Positions 9,244 to 16,579 of a stretch of 38,697 nt of DNA are shown here, piece after piece; the first letter of the stretch is position 1, and each line of letters begins with the position of its first letter. A program made the position numbers and the translations under genes. Source of the DNA: Isosphaeraceae bacterium (lineage in GTDB: Bacteria > Planctomycetota > Planctomycetia > Isosphaerales > Isosphaeraceae); the NCBI GenBank assembly GCA_025356435.1, contig JANXSY010000030.1:1-38697 (forward strand), in the 5' to 3' direction. The notes beneath the pieces are model-generated. The model ran no database searches. It saw only the letters and a program-made list of their open reading frames with translations, and was not told where the DNA came from.

Positions 9244-9891
9244 TCAGACGGGGACTTCGTCGGTGTGGGACGGCACGACCCAGAGCTTGACCTCGGTGTC
9301 GACATCCTGGCCGAGGTGAAGCTTGATCGTGTAGAGGCCCAGCTCCTTGAGCGGACCCTCGATTTTGACGTTCTCGGCGTCCAAGGGGAAATTGTCGGCG
9401 CGGAGGGCCGCGGCAATCTGATCAGCGCTGACCGAGCCGTAGAGGTGGCCCTCGGCGTTGGCGTTCGCCTCGATCGTGATCGACCGCTGAGCGATCTGAG
9501 CACCGAGATTGACGAGGTCAGCGCGGCGGGCCTGCTCGAGCTGGCGAAGGCGTTCGCGATGCTTCTCGACGATCCGCAGGTTGTGCGGCGTGGCGAAGGT
9601 GGCGAGGCCCTGCGGCAGGAGATAGTTACGGGCAAACCCGGGGCGCACCTTCACGAGGTCACCCGGCTGGCCGAAGTGGGGGACGGCGTGCGTGAGCAGG
9701 ACCTGCATATAGCCGTCCTTCGCACGCATCGGGTGATTGCGCCGACGCTCGACGCCGGGCTGGCGAATCTCGGGGACGAGCATCGCAATGCCGACGCTCC
9801 GAGAGGGGTTCGCTCCCTTGGTGCTTCTCTTCGAGCTCGCCTTGGCCTTCGACTTCGCCTTGGCCGGCTTCTTATCCGTCATCTTGGCCAT
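9244..9891 (-). CDS. rplI: Ribosomal protein bL9 with a lysine/alanine-rich N-terminal extension
   Basis: Large-subunit protein binding 23S rRNA. The canonical bL9 sequence begins at MQVLLTHAVPHFGQPGDLVKV (start 9708) and continues with RPGFARNYLLPQGLA, the L9 signature, then the long helix and the C-terminal domain ending LWVVPSHTDEVPV. The frame is open upstream, and the ATG at 9891 has a strong AGGAG 10 bases away, giving a 61-residue extension, MAKMTDKKPAKAKSKAKASS onwards, very basic and low in complexity. A second weaker site (AAGGA) precedes the canonical ATG, so both forms could be made. The extension could bind RNA. It follows ssb by about 100 bases, with no rpsR between. Confidence 0.93.
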   Translation of the reverse strand: MAKMTDKKPAKAKSKAKASSKRSTKGANPSRSVGIAMLVPEIRQPGVERRRNHPMRAKDGYMQVLLTHAVPHFGQPGDLVKVRPGFARNYLLPQGLATFATPHNLRIVEKHRERLRQLEQARRADLVNLGAQIAQRSITIEANANAEGHLYGSVSADQIAAALRADNFPLDAENVKIEGPLKELGLYTIKLHLGQDVDTEVKLWVVPSHTDEVPV

Positions 9892-9997
9892 GATCACTGC
9901 ACTCCTGCGGGGGCGTCGCGAAGGCGCGGGTCAAATCCGTCGCGCGGCCGGCCCAAACTCGTCTCGGTCGTGGGTCTCGTTGTCGATCCGTTCCGGG

Positions 9998-10540
9998 TCA
10001 GAACGGAATGTCTTCTTCATCACTGTCAGAATCGGGCGGCGGGGGCGGGGTTGGTCGTTTCGGGGCCAATGCCGGAGCCGGCCCGCTTCGACCGCCACCA
10101 CTCGCCGGGCCTCGGTTTTCGTAACCGGAGTTCCCGCCGGCCGCAGGTCGTCGCGCGGCGGGGGCGGAATCGTAGTCGCCCGAGGGAGAACCACCCGGCC
10201 CGTCGTCTTTGCGGTCGAGGAACTGGACGCGTTCGGCGAGAACCTTAATCTTCGACTTCTTCTCGCCGGTCGTCTTGTCGTCCCAGCTCTCCATCTTGAG
10301 CGAGCCTTCGACGTGGACGCCGCGTCCCTTGACCAGATACTGGCAGCACGTCTCGGCCTGGCGATCCCAGACCGTGACGTCAACGAACAAGACCTCGTCT
10401 TTGCGTTCGCCGTCCTTACCCGTCCAGGACCGATTGACAGCGATCGCGAGGTCGGTCACGGCGGCACCGCTCGGCGTGTGGCGCAATTCGGGGTCGCGCG
10501 TCAGGTTACCCATCAAGAAGACTTTGTTGAGGGACGCCAT
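9998..10540 (-). CDS. ssb: Single-stranded DNA-binding protein
   Basis: Protects single-stranded DNA in replication, repair and recombination; 180 residues. The OB fold covers about residues 1-112, opening MASLNKVFLMGNLTRDPELR and including TPSGAAVTDLAIAVNR and FVDVTVWDRQAE. A Gly/Pro/Arg-rich disordered linker follows. The C-terminus is DSDSDEEDIPF, the acidic tip ending in IPF that docks partner proteins. GGGAGA lies 9 bases upstream of the ATG. It sits between rpsF and rplI, as in the common bacterial cluster. Confidence 0.97.
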   Translation of the reverse strand: MASLNKVFLMGNLTRDPELRHTPSGAAVTDLAIAVNRSWTGKDGERKDEVLFVDVTVWDRQAETCCQYLVKGRGVHVEGSLKMESWDDKTTGEKKSKIKVLAERVQFLDRKDDGPGGSPSGDYDSAPAARRPAAGGNSGYENRGPASGGGRSGPAPALAPKRPTPPPPPDSDSDEEDIPF

Positions 10541-10704
10541 CGAACCGTTTCTCCCGAAAACTAATCGCCCCGTCCGACCCGCGGCACGTAACTAAACGCC
10601 TGTTCCGTTACGAAGCCTATCACGTCGCGACGCGAGCGACAAGTGAGAAACCCGGAAGATCAACCCACGACGACGATTGCGACGTGGCCGACTCGATCCA
10701 CTGC

Positions 10705-11112
10705 TCAGTCGTCACGACGACGGCGGCGGGGACGGTCGTCCATCTCTTCTTCGCGAGGGGTATCTTCATTCTCGCCCGGGGTCGATGTCATCGCCTGGTT
10801 GACGAGGTGGTCGACGAGTTTCGGGTGAACCTTGAGGATCAACTCGCGAAGGATCAGCTCGGAGAGGTGGCAGTCTGCCGAAATCTCCTTGAGGTCTTCG
10901 CCTTGCGTCTTGAAGTAGGTGAGAAGGTAGGTGCCCTTCTTGTGCCCTTCGACGGTGTAGGCGAGCCGACGTTCGTCCCACTGGCGGCTGGCGACGATCT
11001 CGGCGTTGTGCTTGGTCAGGATGTCGTGGACGTGCCGAACCGCATCGTCCCACGACACGGCCACCTTGGCGCTATCCAGCAGGAACATCGCCTCGTAGGT
11101 ATTAACTGGCAA
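10705..11112 (-). CDS. rpsF: Ribosomal protein bS6
   Basis: Small-subunit protein that pairs with S18 on the platform of the 30S subunit; 135 residues. It opens MPVNTYEAMFLLDSAKVAVS and contains RRLAYTVEGHKKGTYLLTYF, the conserved S6 core, then a charged C-terminal tail of Glu, Asp and Arg (about residues 108-135), such as occurs on many S6 proteins. The start codon is TTG at 11112, supported by a strong GAGGAG 6 bases upstream; no ATG fits the conserved start. It follows pth by about 25 bases on the same strand. Confidence 0.95.
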   Translation of the reverse strand: MPVNTYEAMFLLDSAKVAVSWDDAVRHVHDILTKHNAEIVASRQWDERRLAYTVEGHKKGTYLLTYFKTQGEDLKEISADCHLSELILRELILKVHPKLVDHLVNQAMTSTPGENEDTPREEEMDDRPRRRRRDD

Positions 11113-11137
11113 GGGGCTCTCCTCGGTCGTGTCGGGA

Positions 11138-11707
11138 TCAGGTCTTAGGGCCGTTGAACCGGTTCATTGCGACGTCGAGCCCCTGGGAGACCCAGACGGC
11201 GACAGCCTGCGTGGCTTCGATCAGCGAGTCATCGACCACGGGGCGTTCGACGGGGCGGAACCGGCTGAGGACGAAGTCGGAGGCGTCAATCGGTCCGCGT
11301 TCACCAATTCCGATCCGGAGCCGGGCATACGCCTCAGTCCCGAGGTGGGCGGTGATGTCGCGGAGACCTTTCTGGCCGCCGTCAGAGCCCCCCGCCTTGA
11401 GCCGAAGCCGGCCGAGCGGGAGGTTCAAATCGTCGCAGATGACAAGAAGTTGCGTCGTTTCGATCTTGTAGAATCTCAGGGCCTGGACGACGCTCCGGCC
11501 ACTGAGATTCATGAATGTTTCGGGCTTGAGCAGGAGGACCTTGCGGAAATCGATCTCGGGTTCGGCGAGCAGCCCGTCGAACTTGCGGGCAAACTTGGCC
11601 CCCGGCCCTGCGGCTGCGAGGCGGTCGACCGCCTCGAAACCGATGTTGTGCCGGGTGCCGTCGTATCTGCTGCCGGGGTTGCCGAGGCCGACAACGAGCT
11701 TGAGCAT
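11138..11707 (-). CDS. pth: Peptidyl-tRNA hydrolase
   Basis: Releases peptides from peptidyl-tRNA that has dropped off the ribosome, recycling tRNA; 189 residues, the normal length. The start MLKLVVGLGNPGSRYDGTRH contains the VVGLGNPG motif, N10 and the catalytic His (H20) in TRHNIGF. KPETFMNLSG carries the conserved asparagine, CDDLNLPLGRLRLKAGGS carries the catalytic aspartate region, and GGQKGLRDI the glycine-rich loop. GAGGGGG lies about 8 bases upstream. The rplY-pth pairing is conserved in many bacteria. Confidence 0.97.
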   Translation of the reverse strand: MLKLVVGLGNPGSRYDGTRHNIGFEAVDRLAAAGPGAKFARKFDGLLAEPEIDFRKVLLLKPETFMNLSGRSVVQALRFYKIETTQLLVICDDLNLPLGRLRLKAGGSDGGQKGLRDITAHLGTEAYARLRIGIGERGPIDASDFVLSRFRPVERPVVDDSLIEATQAVAVWVSQGLDVAMNRFNGPKT

Positions 11708-11748
11708 CCGTCAGCCCCCTCGGCCGGGGTTGAGGGCCGCCATCGGGG

Positions 11749-12393
11749 TCAGTCCTCTTTTTCCTTCCGCTCGGGCTTGATCATCTCGGGCTGAGTCGCC
11801 GTGCCATCAACTGCGGTCGGCTCGGGTTCGGCCGATCGGCTGATGACGTGGACGACAAGGGACTCAGGGTCACCCTTGACGATGACGCCCTCGGGCAACT
11901 TCAGCTCGCGAATGTGGATCGCCTTGCCGATGTGAAGCTCGCCGATGTCGACCTTGATCGAGTCGGGAATTGCGCGGGCCAGGCAGGTGACGTGAATCGA
12001 GTGGAGCAGGTGTTCGAGAACGCCCCCCTCGGCCACACCCGGGGCCTCGCCGCGCAAGTCGAGCCGGACGTCAGTCACAATCGACTCTTCCGCGTTCACG
12101 CGGGCGAAGTCGATGTGGATAATCTCCTTGCCCAGGTGATCCCACTGGATGTCTTTAACCAGGACCGTCTCGGTCCCGCCAGCCATCTGGAGTTCGGCCA
12201 GGTGTGTCGACTTCTTGATCATCTCCCAGACCGTGGCCCGCGCGATCGAGATCGGCGTGGGGGCCTGCTTGTGTCCGTAGATGATCGCCGGGATGCGTCC
12301 CTTAGCACGAAGCTTCCGGGAAACCCGCGAACCGGTCCCCTTGTTCTTCGCGGCCTCGCGCACCTCAACCTGGATTTTGACGGCCTCCGCCAT
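11749..12393 (-). CDS. rplY: Ribosomal protein bL25, long TL5/CTC form
   Basis: 5S rRNA-binding protein of the large subunit, 214 residues when started at MAEAVKIQVEVREAAKNKGT (12393), which has AAAGGG 8 bases upstream; the frame continues a little further up but without support. The N-terminal L25 domain includes SRKLRAKGRIPAIIYGHKQA, and the C-terminal TL5/CTC beta domain includes VKDIQWDHLGKEIIHIDFAR and RAIPDSIKVDIGELHIGKAI. The tail after about residue 190 is acidic, proline-containing and low in complexity. It is the first gene of the cluster running to dnaB and is preceded by a leader with a promoter-like and a terminator-like sequence. Confidence 0.95.
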   Translation of the reverse strand: MAEAVKIQVEVREAAKNKGTGSRVSRKLRAKGRIPAIIYGHKQAPTPISIARATVWEMIKKSTHLAELQMAGGTETVLVKDIQWDHLGKEIIHIDFARVNAEESIVTDVRLDLRGEAPGVAEGGVLEHLLHSIHVTCLARAIPDSIKVDIGELHIGKAIHIRELKLPEGVIVKGDPESLVVHVISRSAEPEPTAVDGTATQPEMIKPERKEKED

Positions 12394-12448
12394 GCGTCGC
12401 CCTTTGCCTGACCCTGCCACGAGGTCGGAACGAGAACCGAAGAAAAAG

Positions 12449-12465
12449 AGCCATCCCCGGTGGCT
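12449..12465 (-). terminator. Possible attenuator hairpin in the rplY leader
   Basis: Read on the minus strand, AGCCA and TGGCT form a 5-bp stem around a 7-base loop and are followed at once by CTTTTTCTTC. It lies between the putative promoter and the rplY start, so if real it would act as a leader attenuator. The stem is short, and the call is weak. Confidence 0.3.
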
Positions 12466-12518
12466 AACCAGGACGGCCCTGCGACCGAATCGGCAGCCCG
12501 AAAGCCGCGCATTTGGTG

Positions 12519-12547
12519 ATAATAAGGTTCCCTACGTCGCCCTGCAA
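12519..12547 (-). promoter_or_regulatory. Putative promoter of the rplY-dnaB cluster
   Basis: On the minus strand, TTGCAG (12547-12542) and TATTAT (12524-12519) are separated by 17 bases, close to the sigma-70 pattern. The transcript would have a leader of about 115 bases before rplY. Planctomycete promoters are poorly defined, so this is only a candidate. Confidence 0.35.
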
Positions 12548-13090
12548 GGTCAAACCCTGGACTTTTCTAGGTCGAAGTTGCTGGCGGGTGTTGCTCTTGC
12601 ACTTGGTCTTTCGCTCAGTCCAGATTATCGAACCCGTACGAAGCCCCCGCAGAGACCGAATCGAGTCGTCCGGTTCTTCAGCTCCAGGACAGACAGCGGA
12701 TCTGGAAAACCCTTATCAGAGTGACCGGCATTTCCACTTCTCAAGCTACCGACTGATTGATACCATGCTTCGTAAGTCGTCGGGCCGGAATAATCCTCTT
12801 GACCGTTCTGCCGACTACGCCTCGCCTCTCACCCCGCTATTCCGGAGCGACGGACCGCCCCGCCCGCCTCCTCTTCCTGCCATCCGTCCCTGACCCCGAA
12901 TCGTCTTGTGGTCAGAGGACAATGACCAAACTTTCCCGATTCTCGCGCCGGACTGACCCGAATCGTCGCTTTTCTCTCTTCATGCTTCAGGACACTACTC
13001 TCGATCTGCCGCAGAGCCGTCACGCGGGTTGACCGCACGGACGAGGGGACGGCGGTTGGACTTTAACCCCTGGAGGGGGAAGAATTTCCG
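12548..13090. other. Gene-poor stretch between rplY and the TPR gene
   Basis: I see no convincing gene here. Short open frames exist on both strands but have no ribosome binding site, no recognisable protein motif, and mixed codon use. I saw no tRNA-like fold. The right end carries a purine-rich GGAGGGGG (about 13072-13079) upstream of an ATG at 13091, discussed with the TPR gene. Confidence 0.5.
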
Positions 13091-13173
13091 ATGCGTTTCG
13101 ACGACCTGAGCTTTCGATCTTCCGTTCGATCACGCTAGGCATCGGCCTGTGGGCCTGGTTCGGAATTGCGGCG

Positions 13174-13947
13174 GTGACGGCGCTGATGGCTCTCATGGCC
13201 CTGGGACGACGTCGGCTGCGGGTCGTCGGATGGGGGCTGGTCAACGCGTCGGCTGTTTTGGCCTGGGTCGGATGTCTGGCGATCTCCGAATGCCAGGCAC
13301 AGGAAAATCTGACGCCGATGATCACGGCTCGGTCGCACGTCTATGACGACGTTTCCCGCGAGGTCGCGCAGGCGGGGCTGTTCGCGGTTCCGATCCTCGG
13401 TGTACTGGTCCTCGCGACGAAGCGAAAACTGGCCTTCAACCGGCGTCGTCAGCTTCTCTCGACGTATCTCCGGATCGCCGGCAAGGCGCTTTACGACGGC
13501 GATTTTGACCGTGCGATCGCCGAATATAGCATCGCGATTCGGGTCGATCCCGCCCGCACCGATTCGTATGTCAAGCGAGGCCAGGCCTTCCTGGAGAAGG
13601 GCAACTATGACCGCGCCGTGGCGGACTTCAACCGTACGCTTGTCATCGACCCCGAGTGTGCCGCCGCCTACCTGAATCGTGGGATCGTCCAGGCTGCCCG
13701 AGGGGATGACCAGGCCGCGCTCGTCGACTTCGCGCGTGCCATCGCCCTCAACCCGAGCATGGCCTCTCCGCGGCTCCATCGCGGCCTGAGCCTGGCGAAA
13801 GTCGGCGACGCCGAAGGGGCTGCCGACGACTTCCGCCGCATCCTCAAGCTCACGAATCACTCCGACTTCACCGAGCCCGCCCGGTTCCACCTGAAGATGA
13901 TCGAAGACAGCCTCCCGTCCGCCGAATCCGACCTGATGACTTCTTGA
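13174..13947 (+). CDS. Membrane-anchored TPR-repeat protein
   Basis: A 257-residue protein with two N-terminal hydrophobic segments (about residues 1-40 and 65-85) followed by at least three tetratricopeptide repeats from about residue 95, for example GKALYDGDFDRAIAEYSIAI, GQAFLEKGNYDRAVADFNRT and GIVQAARGDDQAALVDFARA. TPRs mediate protein-protein contact; the partner is unknown. The start is uncertain. GTG at 13174 has no good ribosome binding site, while the reading frame stays open upstream and encodes a further hydrophobic stretch. The ATG at 13091, which has a purine-rich site, is in another frame and stops after 15 codons. A one-base indel between 13091 and 13136 would join them. Confidence 0.8.
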   Translation: MTALMALMALGRRRLRVVGWGLVNASAVLAWVGCLAISECQAQENLTPMITARSHVYDDVSREVAQAGLFAVPILGVLVLATKRKLAFNRRRQLLSTYLRIAGKALYDGDFDRAIAEYSIAIRVDPARTDSYVKRGQAFLEKGNYDRAVADFNRTLVIDPECAAAYLNRGIVQAARGDDQAALVDFARAIALNPSMASPRLHRGLSLAKVGDAEGAADDFRRILKLTNHSDFTEPARFHLKMIEDSLPSAESDLMTS

Positions 13948-13984
13948 GCCGATAGGGCGAGCGTCGAACTGCGATCCATAAAAG

Positions 13985-14025
13985 AGACGGGCACCGGCCG
14001 AAGAGGTCTGGTGCTCGTCTTTTTG
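13985..14025. terminator. Strong bidirectional rho-independent terminator
   Basis: AGACGGGCACC (13985-13995) pairs with GGTGCTCGTCT (14010-14020), an 11-bp stem with one G-U pair and a 14-base loop. A T-run (14020-14024) follows on the plus strand, and an A-rich run before the stem gives TCTTTTAT on the minus strand. It sits between the convergent TPR and hisG genes and would end both transcripts. Confidence 0.85.
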
Positions 14026-14054
14026 TCGGTTGCTCTGCCGACATGTCGCAGCCG

Positions 14055-15071
14055 TCAGACGACCTCTCGGCCGATCCGGTCGAAGGTTGATTCGCCGTCG
14101 CGGTCGAAGACGAAGCGGGTCGGCAGGCCGACGACTCGGCGGGCACCGAGTCGGAAGAGGGTGCGCTGGCAGGCGGTGAGACGTTTGGCGAGGACGAGGG
14201 CGGTCACTCGCCAGGCGTCTCCCCCTTCGGCGTCCCAGACCTGACCGCGGGCGACGTGTTGCGCCCCCTGCTCTGTCAGATAGGTTGCGACGGCCTCGGC
14301 CGTCCTGGGGGCGGGTTCGGCGGGACTGCCGACGACTTCGAGGTGCAGCCAGCCCTCGCTGGCGCGGACGCCGTCCATGGCATCGAGCAAAAGAGCAAGC
14401 GGGCCGGCCTCGCCTTCGTCGACCATCGCTCTGAGTGCGGGGGCGTGGCCGATCAGGCATGAGGCTGATTCGAGCACGGTGCCGCCTTCAATCTCGCGGA
14501 GGCGGTTGTCCTTGAGGGTCGTGCCCGAGCTGGTGAGGTCGACGATGACGTCGGCGATGCCGAGACTGGGGTGAAGTTCAAGGGCACCGTCGGAGTCGAT
14601 CACCTGGTAGTGATGGATGCCCCGGCGGAGGAAGAAGTCTTGCGTGAGGTGGGGATATTTGGTCGAGACGCGGAACGTCTTGCCAGCGTCTTTGAACTCA
14701 GCGGCGAGGTCGACGAGGTCCATCGCGTGGGTGACGTCGATCCAGCTCTCGGGCACCGCGACGACGAGCCGACAGCCGCCGTAGCCGAGGTCTTGGGTGA
14801 CGACCCTTGCCTGGTCGGCCTCGGCCGCGCGCTCGGCGAAGACGTCATATCCGGTGACGCCGAGGTGGCAACGACCTTCGTTCACCTGCGCCACGATGTC
14901 AGTCGGCCTCATGAAGACGACGTGGAAGCGGGGATGGCCGCTGATCACCGCTTCATATTGACGATCGCTGGCGCGACGGACCTTGTAGCCCGCTGTCTTG
15001 AGGATCTCGACGATCCCGTCGTAGAGGTGCCCCTTCGAGGGGAGGGCGAGTCGGATCGGGTCGATCGTCAT
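14055..15071 (-). CDS. hisG: ATP phosphoribosyltransferase with extended C-terminus
   Basis: First enzyme of histidine synthesis: joins ATP and PRPP. 338 residues. The catalytic core runs from RLALPSKGHLYDGIVEILKT to about residue 215 and includes DIVAQVNEGRCHLGVTGYDV and IADVIVDLTSSGTTLKDNRL, the PRPP-binding loop. The short HisG form that works with HisZ usually stops near residue 210-230, but here about 120 more residues follow. They include GWLHLEVVGSPA and WRVTALVLAKRLTACQRTLF then RLGARRVVGLPT, which resemble the ACT-like regulatory domain of long HisG. Its ATG overlaps the stop of hisZ by four bases (ATGA, 15068-15071), indicating translational coupling. A bidirectional terminator follows. 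Confidence 0.92.
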   Translation of the reverse strand: MTIDPIRLALPSKGHLYDGIVEILKTAGYKVRRASDRQYEAVISGHPRFHVVFMRPTDIVAQVNEGRCHLGVTGYDVFAERAAEADQARVVTQDLGYGGCRLVVAVPESWIDVTHAMDLVDLAAEFKDAGKTFRVSTKYPHLTQDFFLRRGIHHYQVIDSDGALELHPSLGIADVIVDLTSSGTTLKDNRLREIEGGTVLESASCLIGHAPALRAMVDEGEAGPLALLLDAMDGVRASEGWLHLEVVGSPAEPAPRTAEAVATYLTEQGAQHVARGQVWDAEGGDAWRVTALVLAKRLTACQRTLFRLGARRVVGLPTRFVFDRDGESTFDRIGREVV

Positions 15072-16579
15072 GGTCGGGCACCGGTCGGCGTCAGGAGTCG
15101 GAGAAGTTCGTCGCGGGATTTCGGCTCGGCCTCGACACCGGTCGCGAGGTTCATGACGCGGATTTTCGTGCCGTCGACATGGATCACGCGAGTGAACGAC
15201 GTGGCCTTTGCAGAGGACTGGTCGCGACCCGGCGATTCAACGACCACAGTCTGTCCGCGCGATCGGAGCCAGGCCGCCAGGCCATAAGCCTCGGGGCTAT
15301 TCGCGACGAGCAGTGTGCGTTCTTGGGGGGCGTCTGCCTTGAGGTCATGGCCCCGCGCGTCGAGGATCTCGCGGAGCCGTTCGAGGCCGAACGCGAAGCC
15401 GACGCCTCCGAGGTCGCCGGTCGAGCCGAGGGCACGCGCCAGGCCGTCGTATCGGCCGCCGCCGCAGACTTCAAGCGGGCCGCCGGGTGTGTCGGCGAGC
15501 AGGACGAACATCATCTGCGAGTAGAACCCGATCCCCCGGCCGAACCCGAGGTCGAGCTCGACGCGGGCCGGGTCAATCCCGTAGGCGCGGAGCGAGTCGA
15601 CCAGGGTGCGCAACTCGCGGGACATCGCGGGGACGACGTCTTCGAAGCGTCCGAGGCGATCGAGCACGTCGAGCGCGGGGCCTCGAAGGTTGGCCAGTTC
15701 GCGGACGCGGTCGCGGAGTTTCGACAGCACGCCCGACAGGCCGTGGCCGAGGTCCCACTTGCGGCGAATCCGGCCGATCACGTCGCGTCCTGACCTCCGG
15801 CCGATCACTTCGGGATAGAGGGTGCGGAAGAGGCGATCGACGCCCGCGTCGTCGGCCGGGACGTCGGCCTCCTCGTCGGCTTTCCCCGCGCCGAGCCAGG
15901 CGGCGAGCGATTCGAGGTGCGACTCCATCGCCGAGAGGATGCGGTCTTCGGAGGTCGCTTCGCCCCCGCCCTGCGCGGCCTCTCCGAGCACTTCGACGAG
16001 CGCGACCTGCACGCCTAGGGGCAGCCCCGACCACTTGAGGAGGTCGCGGATCAAACCGGCGTGGCCGATCCGGATCGTTGCGTCGGCGATGCCTGCCTCG
16101 GCGAGCGACCAGTCGGCGAGCCAGATCGCTTCAGCGTCGCCGCCGTCACCCCGGTCGTCGATCCGTTCGACGCCGACTTGCTGGAACTCGCGGAGCACGC
16201 CCGGCCCGGTCGGTTGCAGGCGGAAGACCGGACCCGCGTAGCTCACTCTCCAGGGCAATGTCTGCGGGTCGGGCGCGTCGTTGAAAGCGCGGACGATCCC
16301 GGCTGTGACTTCGGGGCGAAGGCAGACGTCTTCGCTCAGCGCGCCGGCGACCTGATAGAGGTTGGCCACGATCCGCGCGCCGCTCTTTCGTTCGTGGAGC
16401 GTGCGGTTTTCGAGCACCGGTACGCGGACGGGTTGATATCCGGCGCGGGCGAATCGGTCAAGCAGGAGCGATTCGAGACGTTCGAGCCGCGCGAACGACT
16501 CGGGGAGGAGGTCGGCCGTCCCCTTGACGAGTGCTACACGAGACTCCGCCGCGCGGATGGGGTTTGAGTCGCCGATCAT
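15068..16579 (-). CDS. hisZ: HisZ-like ATP phosphoribosyltransferase regulatory subunit (HisRS paralogue)
   Basis: A 503-residue class II aminoacyl-tRNA synthetase-like protein without typical HisRS catalytic motifs. The start MIGDSNPIRAAESR at 16579 is chosen because it overlaps the hisS stop as ATGA. VKGTADLLPESFARLERLES is the class II opening; motif 2 is YAGPVFRLQPTGPGVLREFQ; the histidine-A motif of HisRS (RGLDYY) is degraded to GRGIGFYSQMMF; motif 3 is GGVGFAFGLERL. HisZ binds HisG and makes it histidine-sensitive. Unlike usual HisZ (about 390 residues) it has an insertion around residues 200-260 and a C-terminal anticodon-binding-like domain beginning RTLLVANSPEAYGLAAWLRS. It lies between hisS and hisG, which supports the regulatory role. 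Confidence 0.85.
   Translation of the reverse strand: MIGDSNPIRAAESRVALVKGTADLLPESFARLERLESLLLDRFARAGYQPVRVPVLENRTLHERKSGARIVANLYQVAGALSEDVCLRPEVTAGIVRAFNDAPDPQTLPWRVSYAGPVFRLQPTGPGVLREFQQVGVERIDDRGDGGDAEAIWLADWSLAEAGIADATIRIGHAGLIRDLLKWSGLPLGVQVALVEVLGEAAQGGGEATSEDRILSAMESHLESLAAWLGAGKADEEADVPADDAGVDRLFRTLYPEVIGRRSGRDVIGRIRRKWDLGHGLSGVLSKLRDRVRELANLRGPALDVLDRLGRFEDVVPAMSRELRTLVDSLRAYGIDPARVELDLGFGRGIGFYSQMMFVLLADTPGGPLEVCGGGRYDGLARALGSTGDLGGVGFAFGLERLREILDARGHDLKADAPQERTLLVANSPEAYGLAAWLRSRGQTVVVESPGRDQSSAKATSFTRVIHVDGTKIRVMNLATGVEAEPKSRDELLRLLTPTGARP

Noticed and set aside
9025..10248. Plus-strand open frame across rplI and ssb
   Set aside because: Covers two clear ribosomal/replication genes on the other strand and has no protein motif of its own.
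12757..13032. Plus-strand frame in the rplY/TPR gap
   Set aside because: No ribosome binding site and a low-information Arg/Pro/Ser-rich protein.
13135..14460. Minus-strand open frame opposite the TPR gene and the hisG end
   Set aside because: Spans a strong bidirectional terminator and two known genes; composition is shadow-like.
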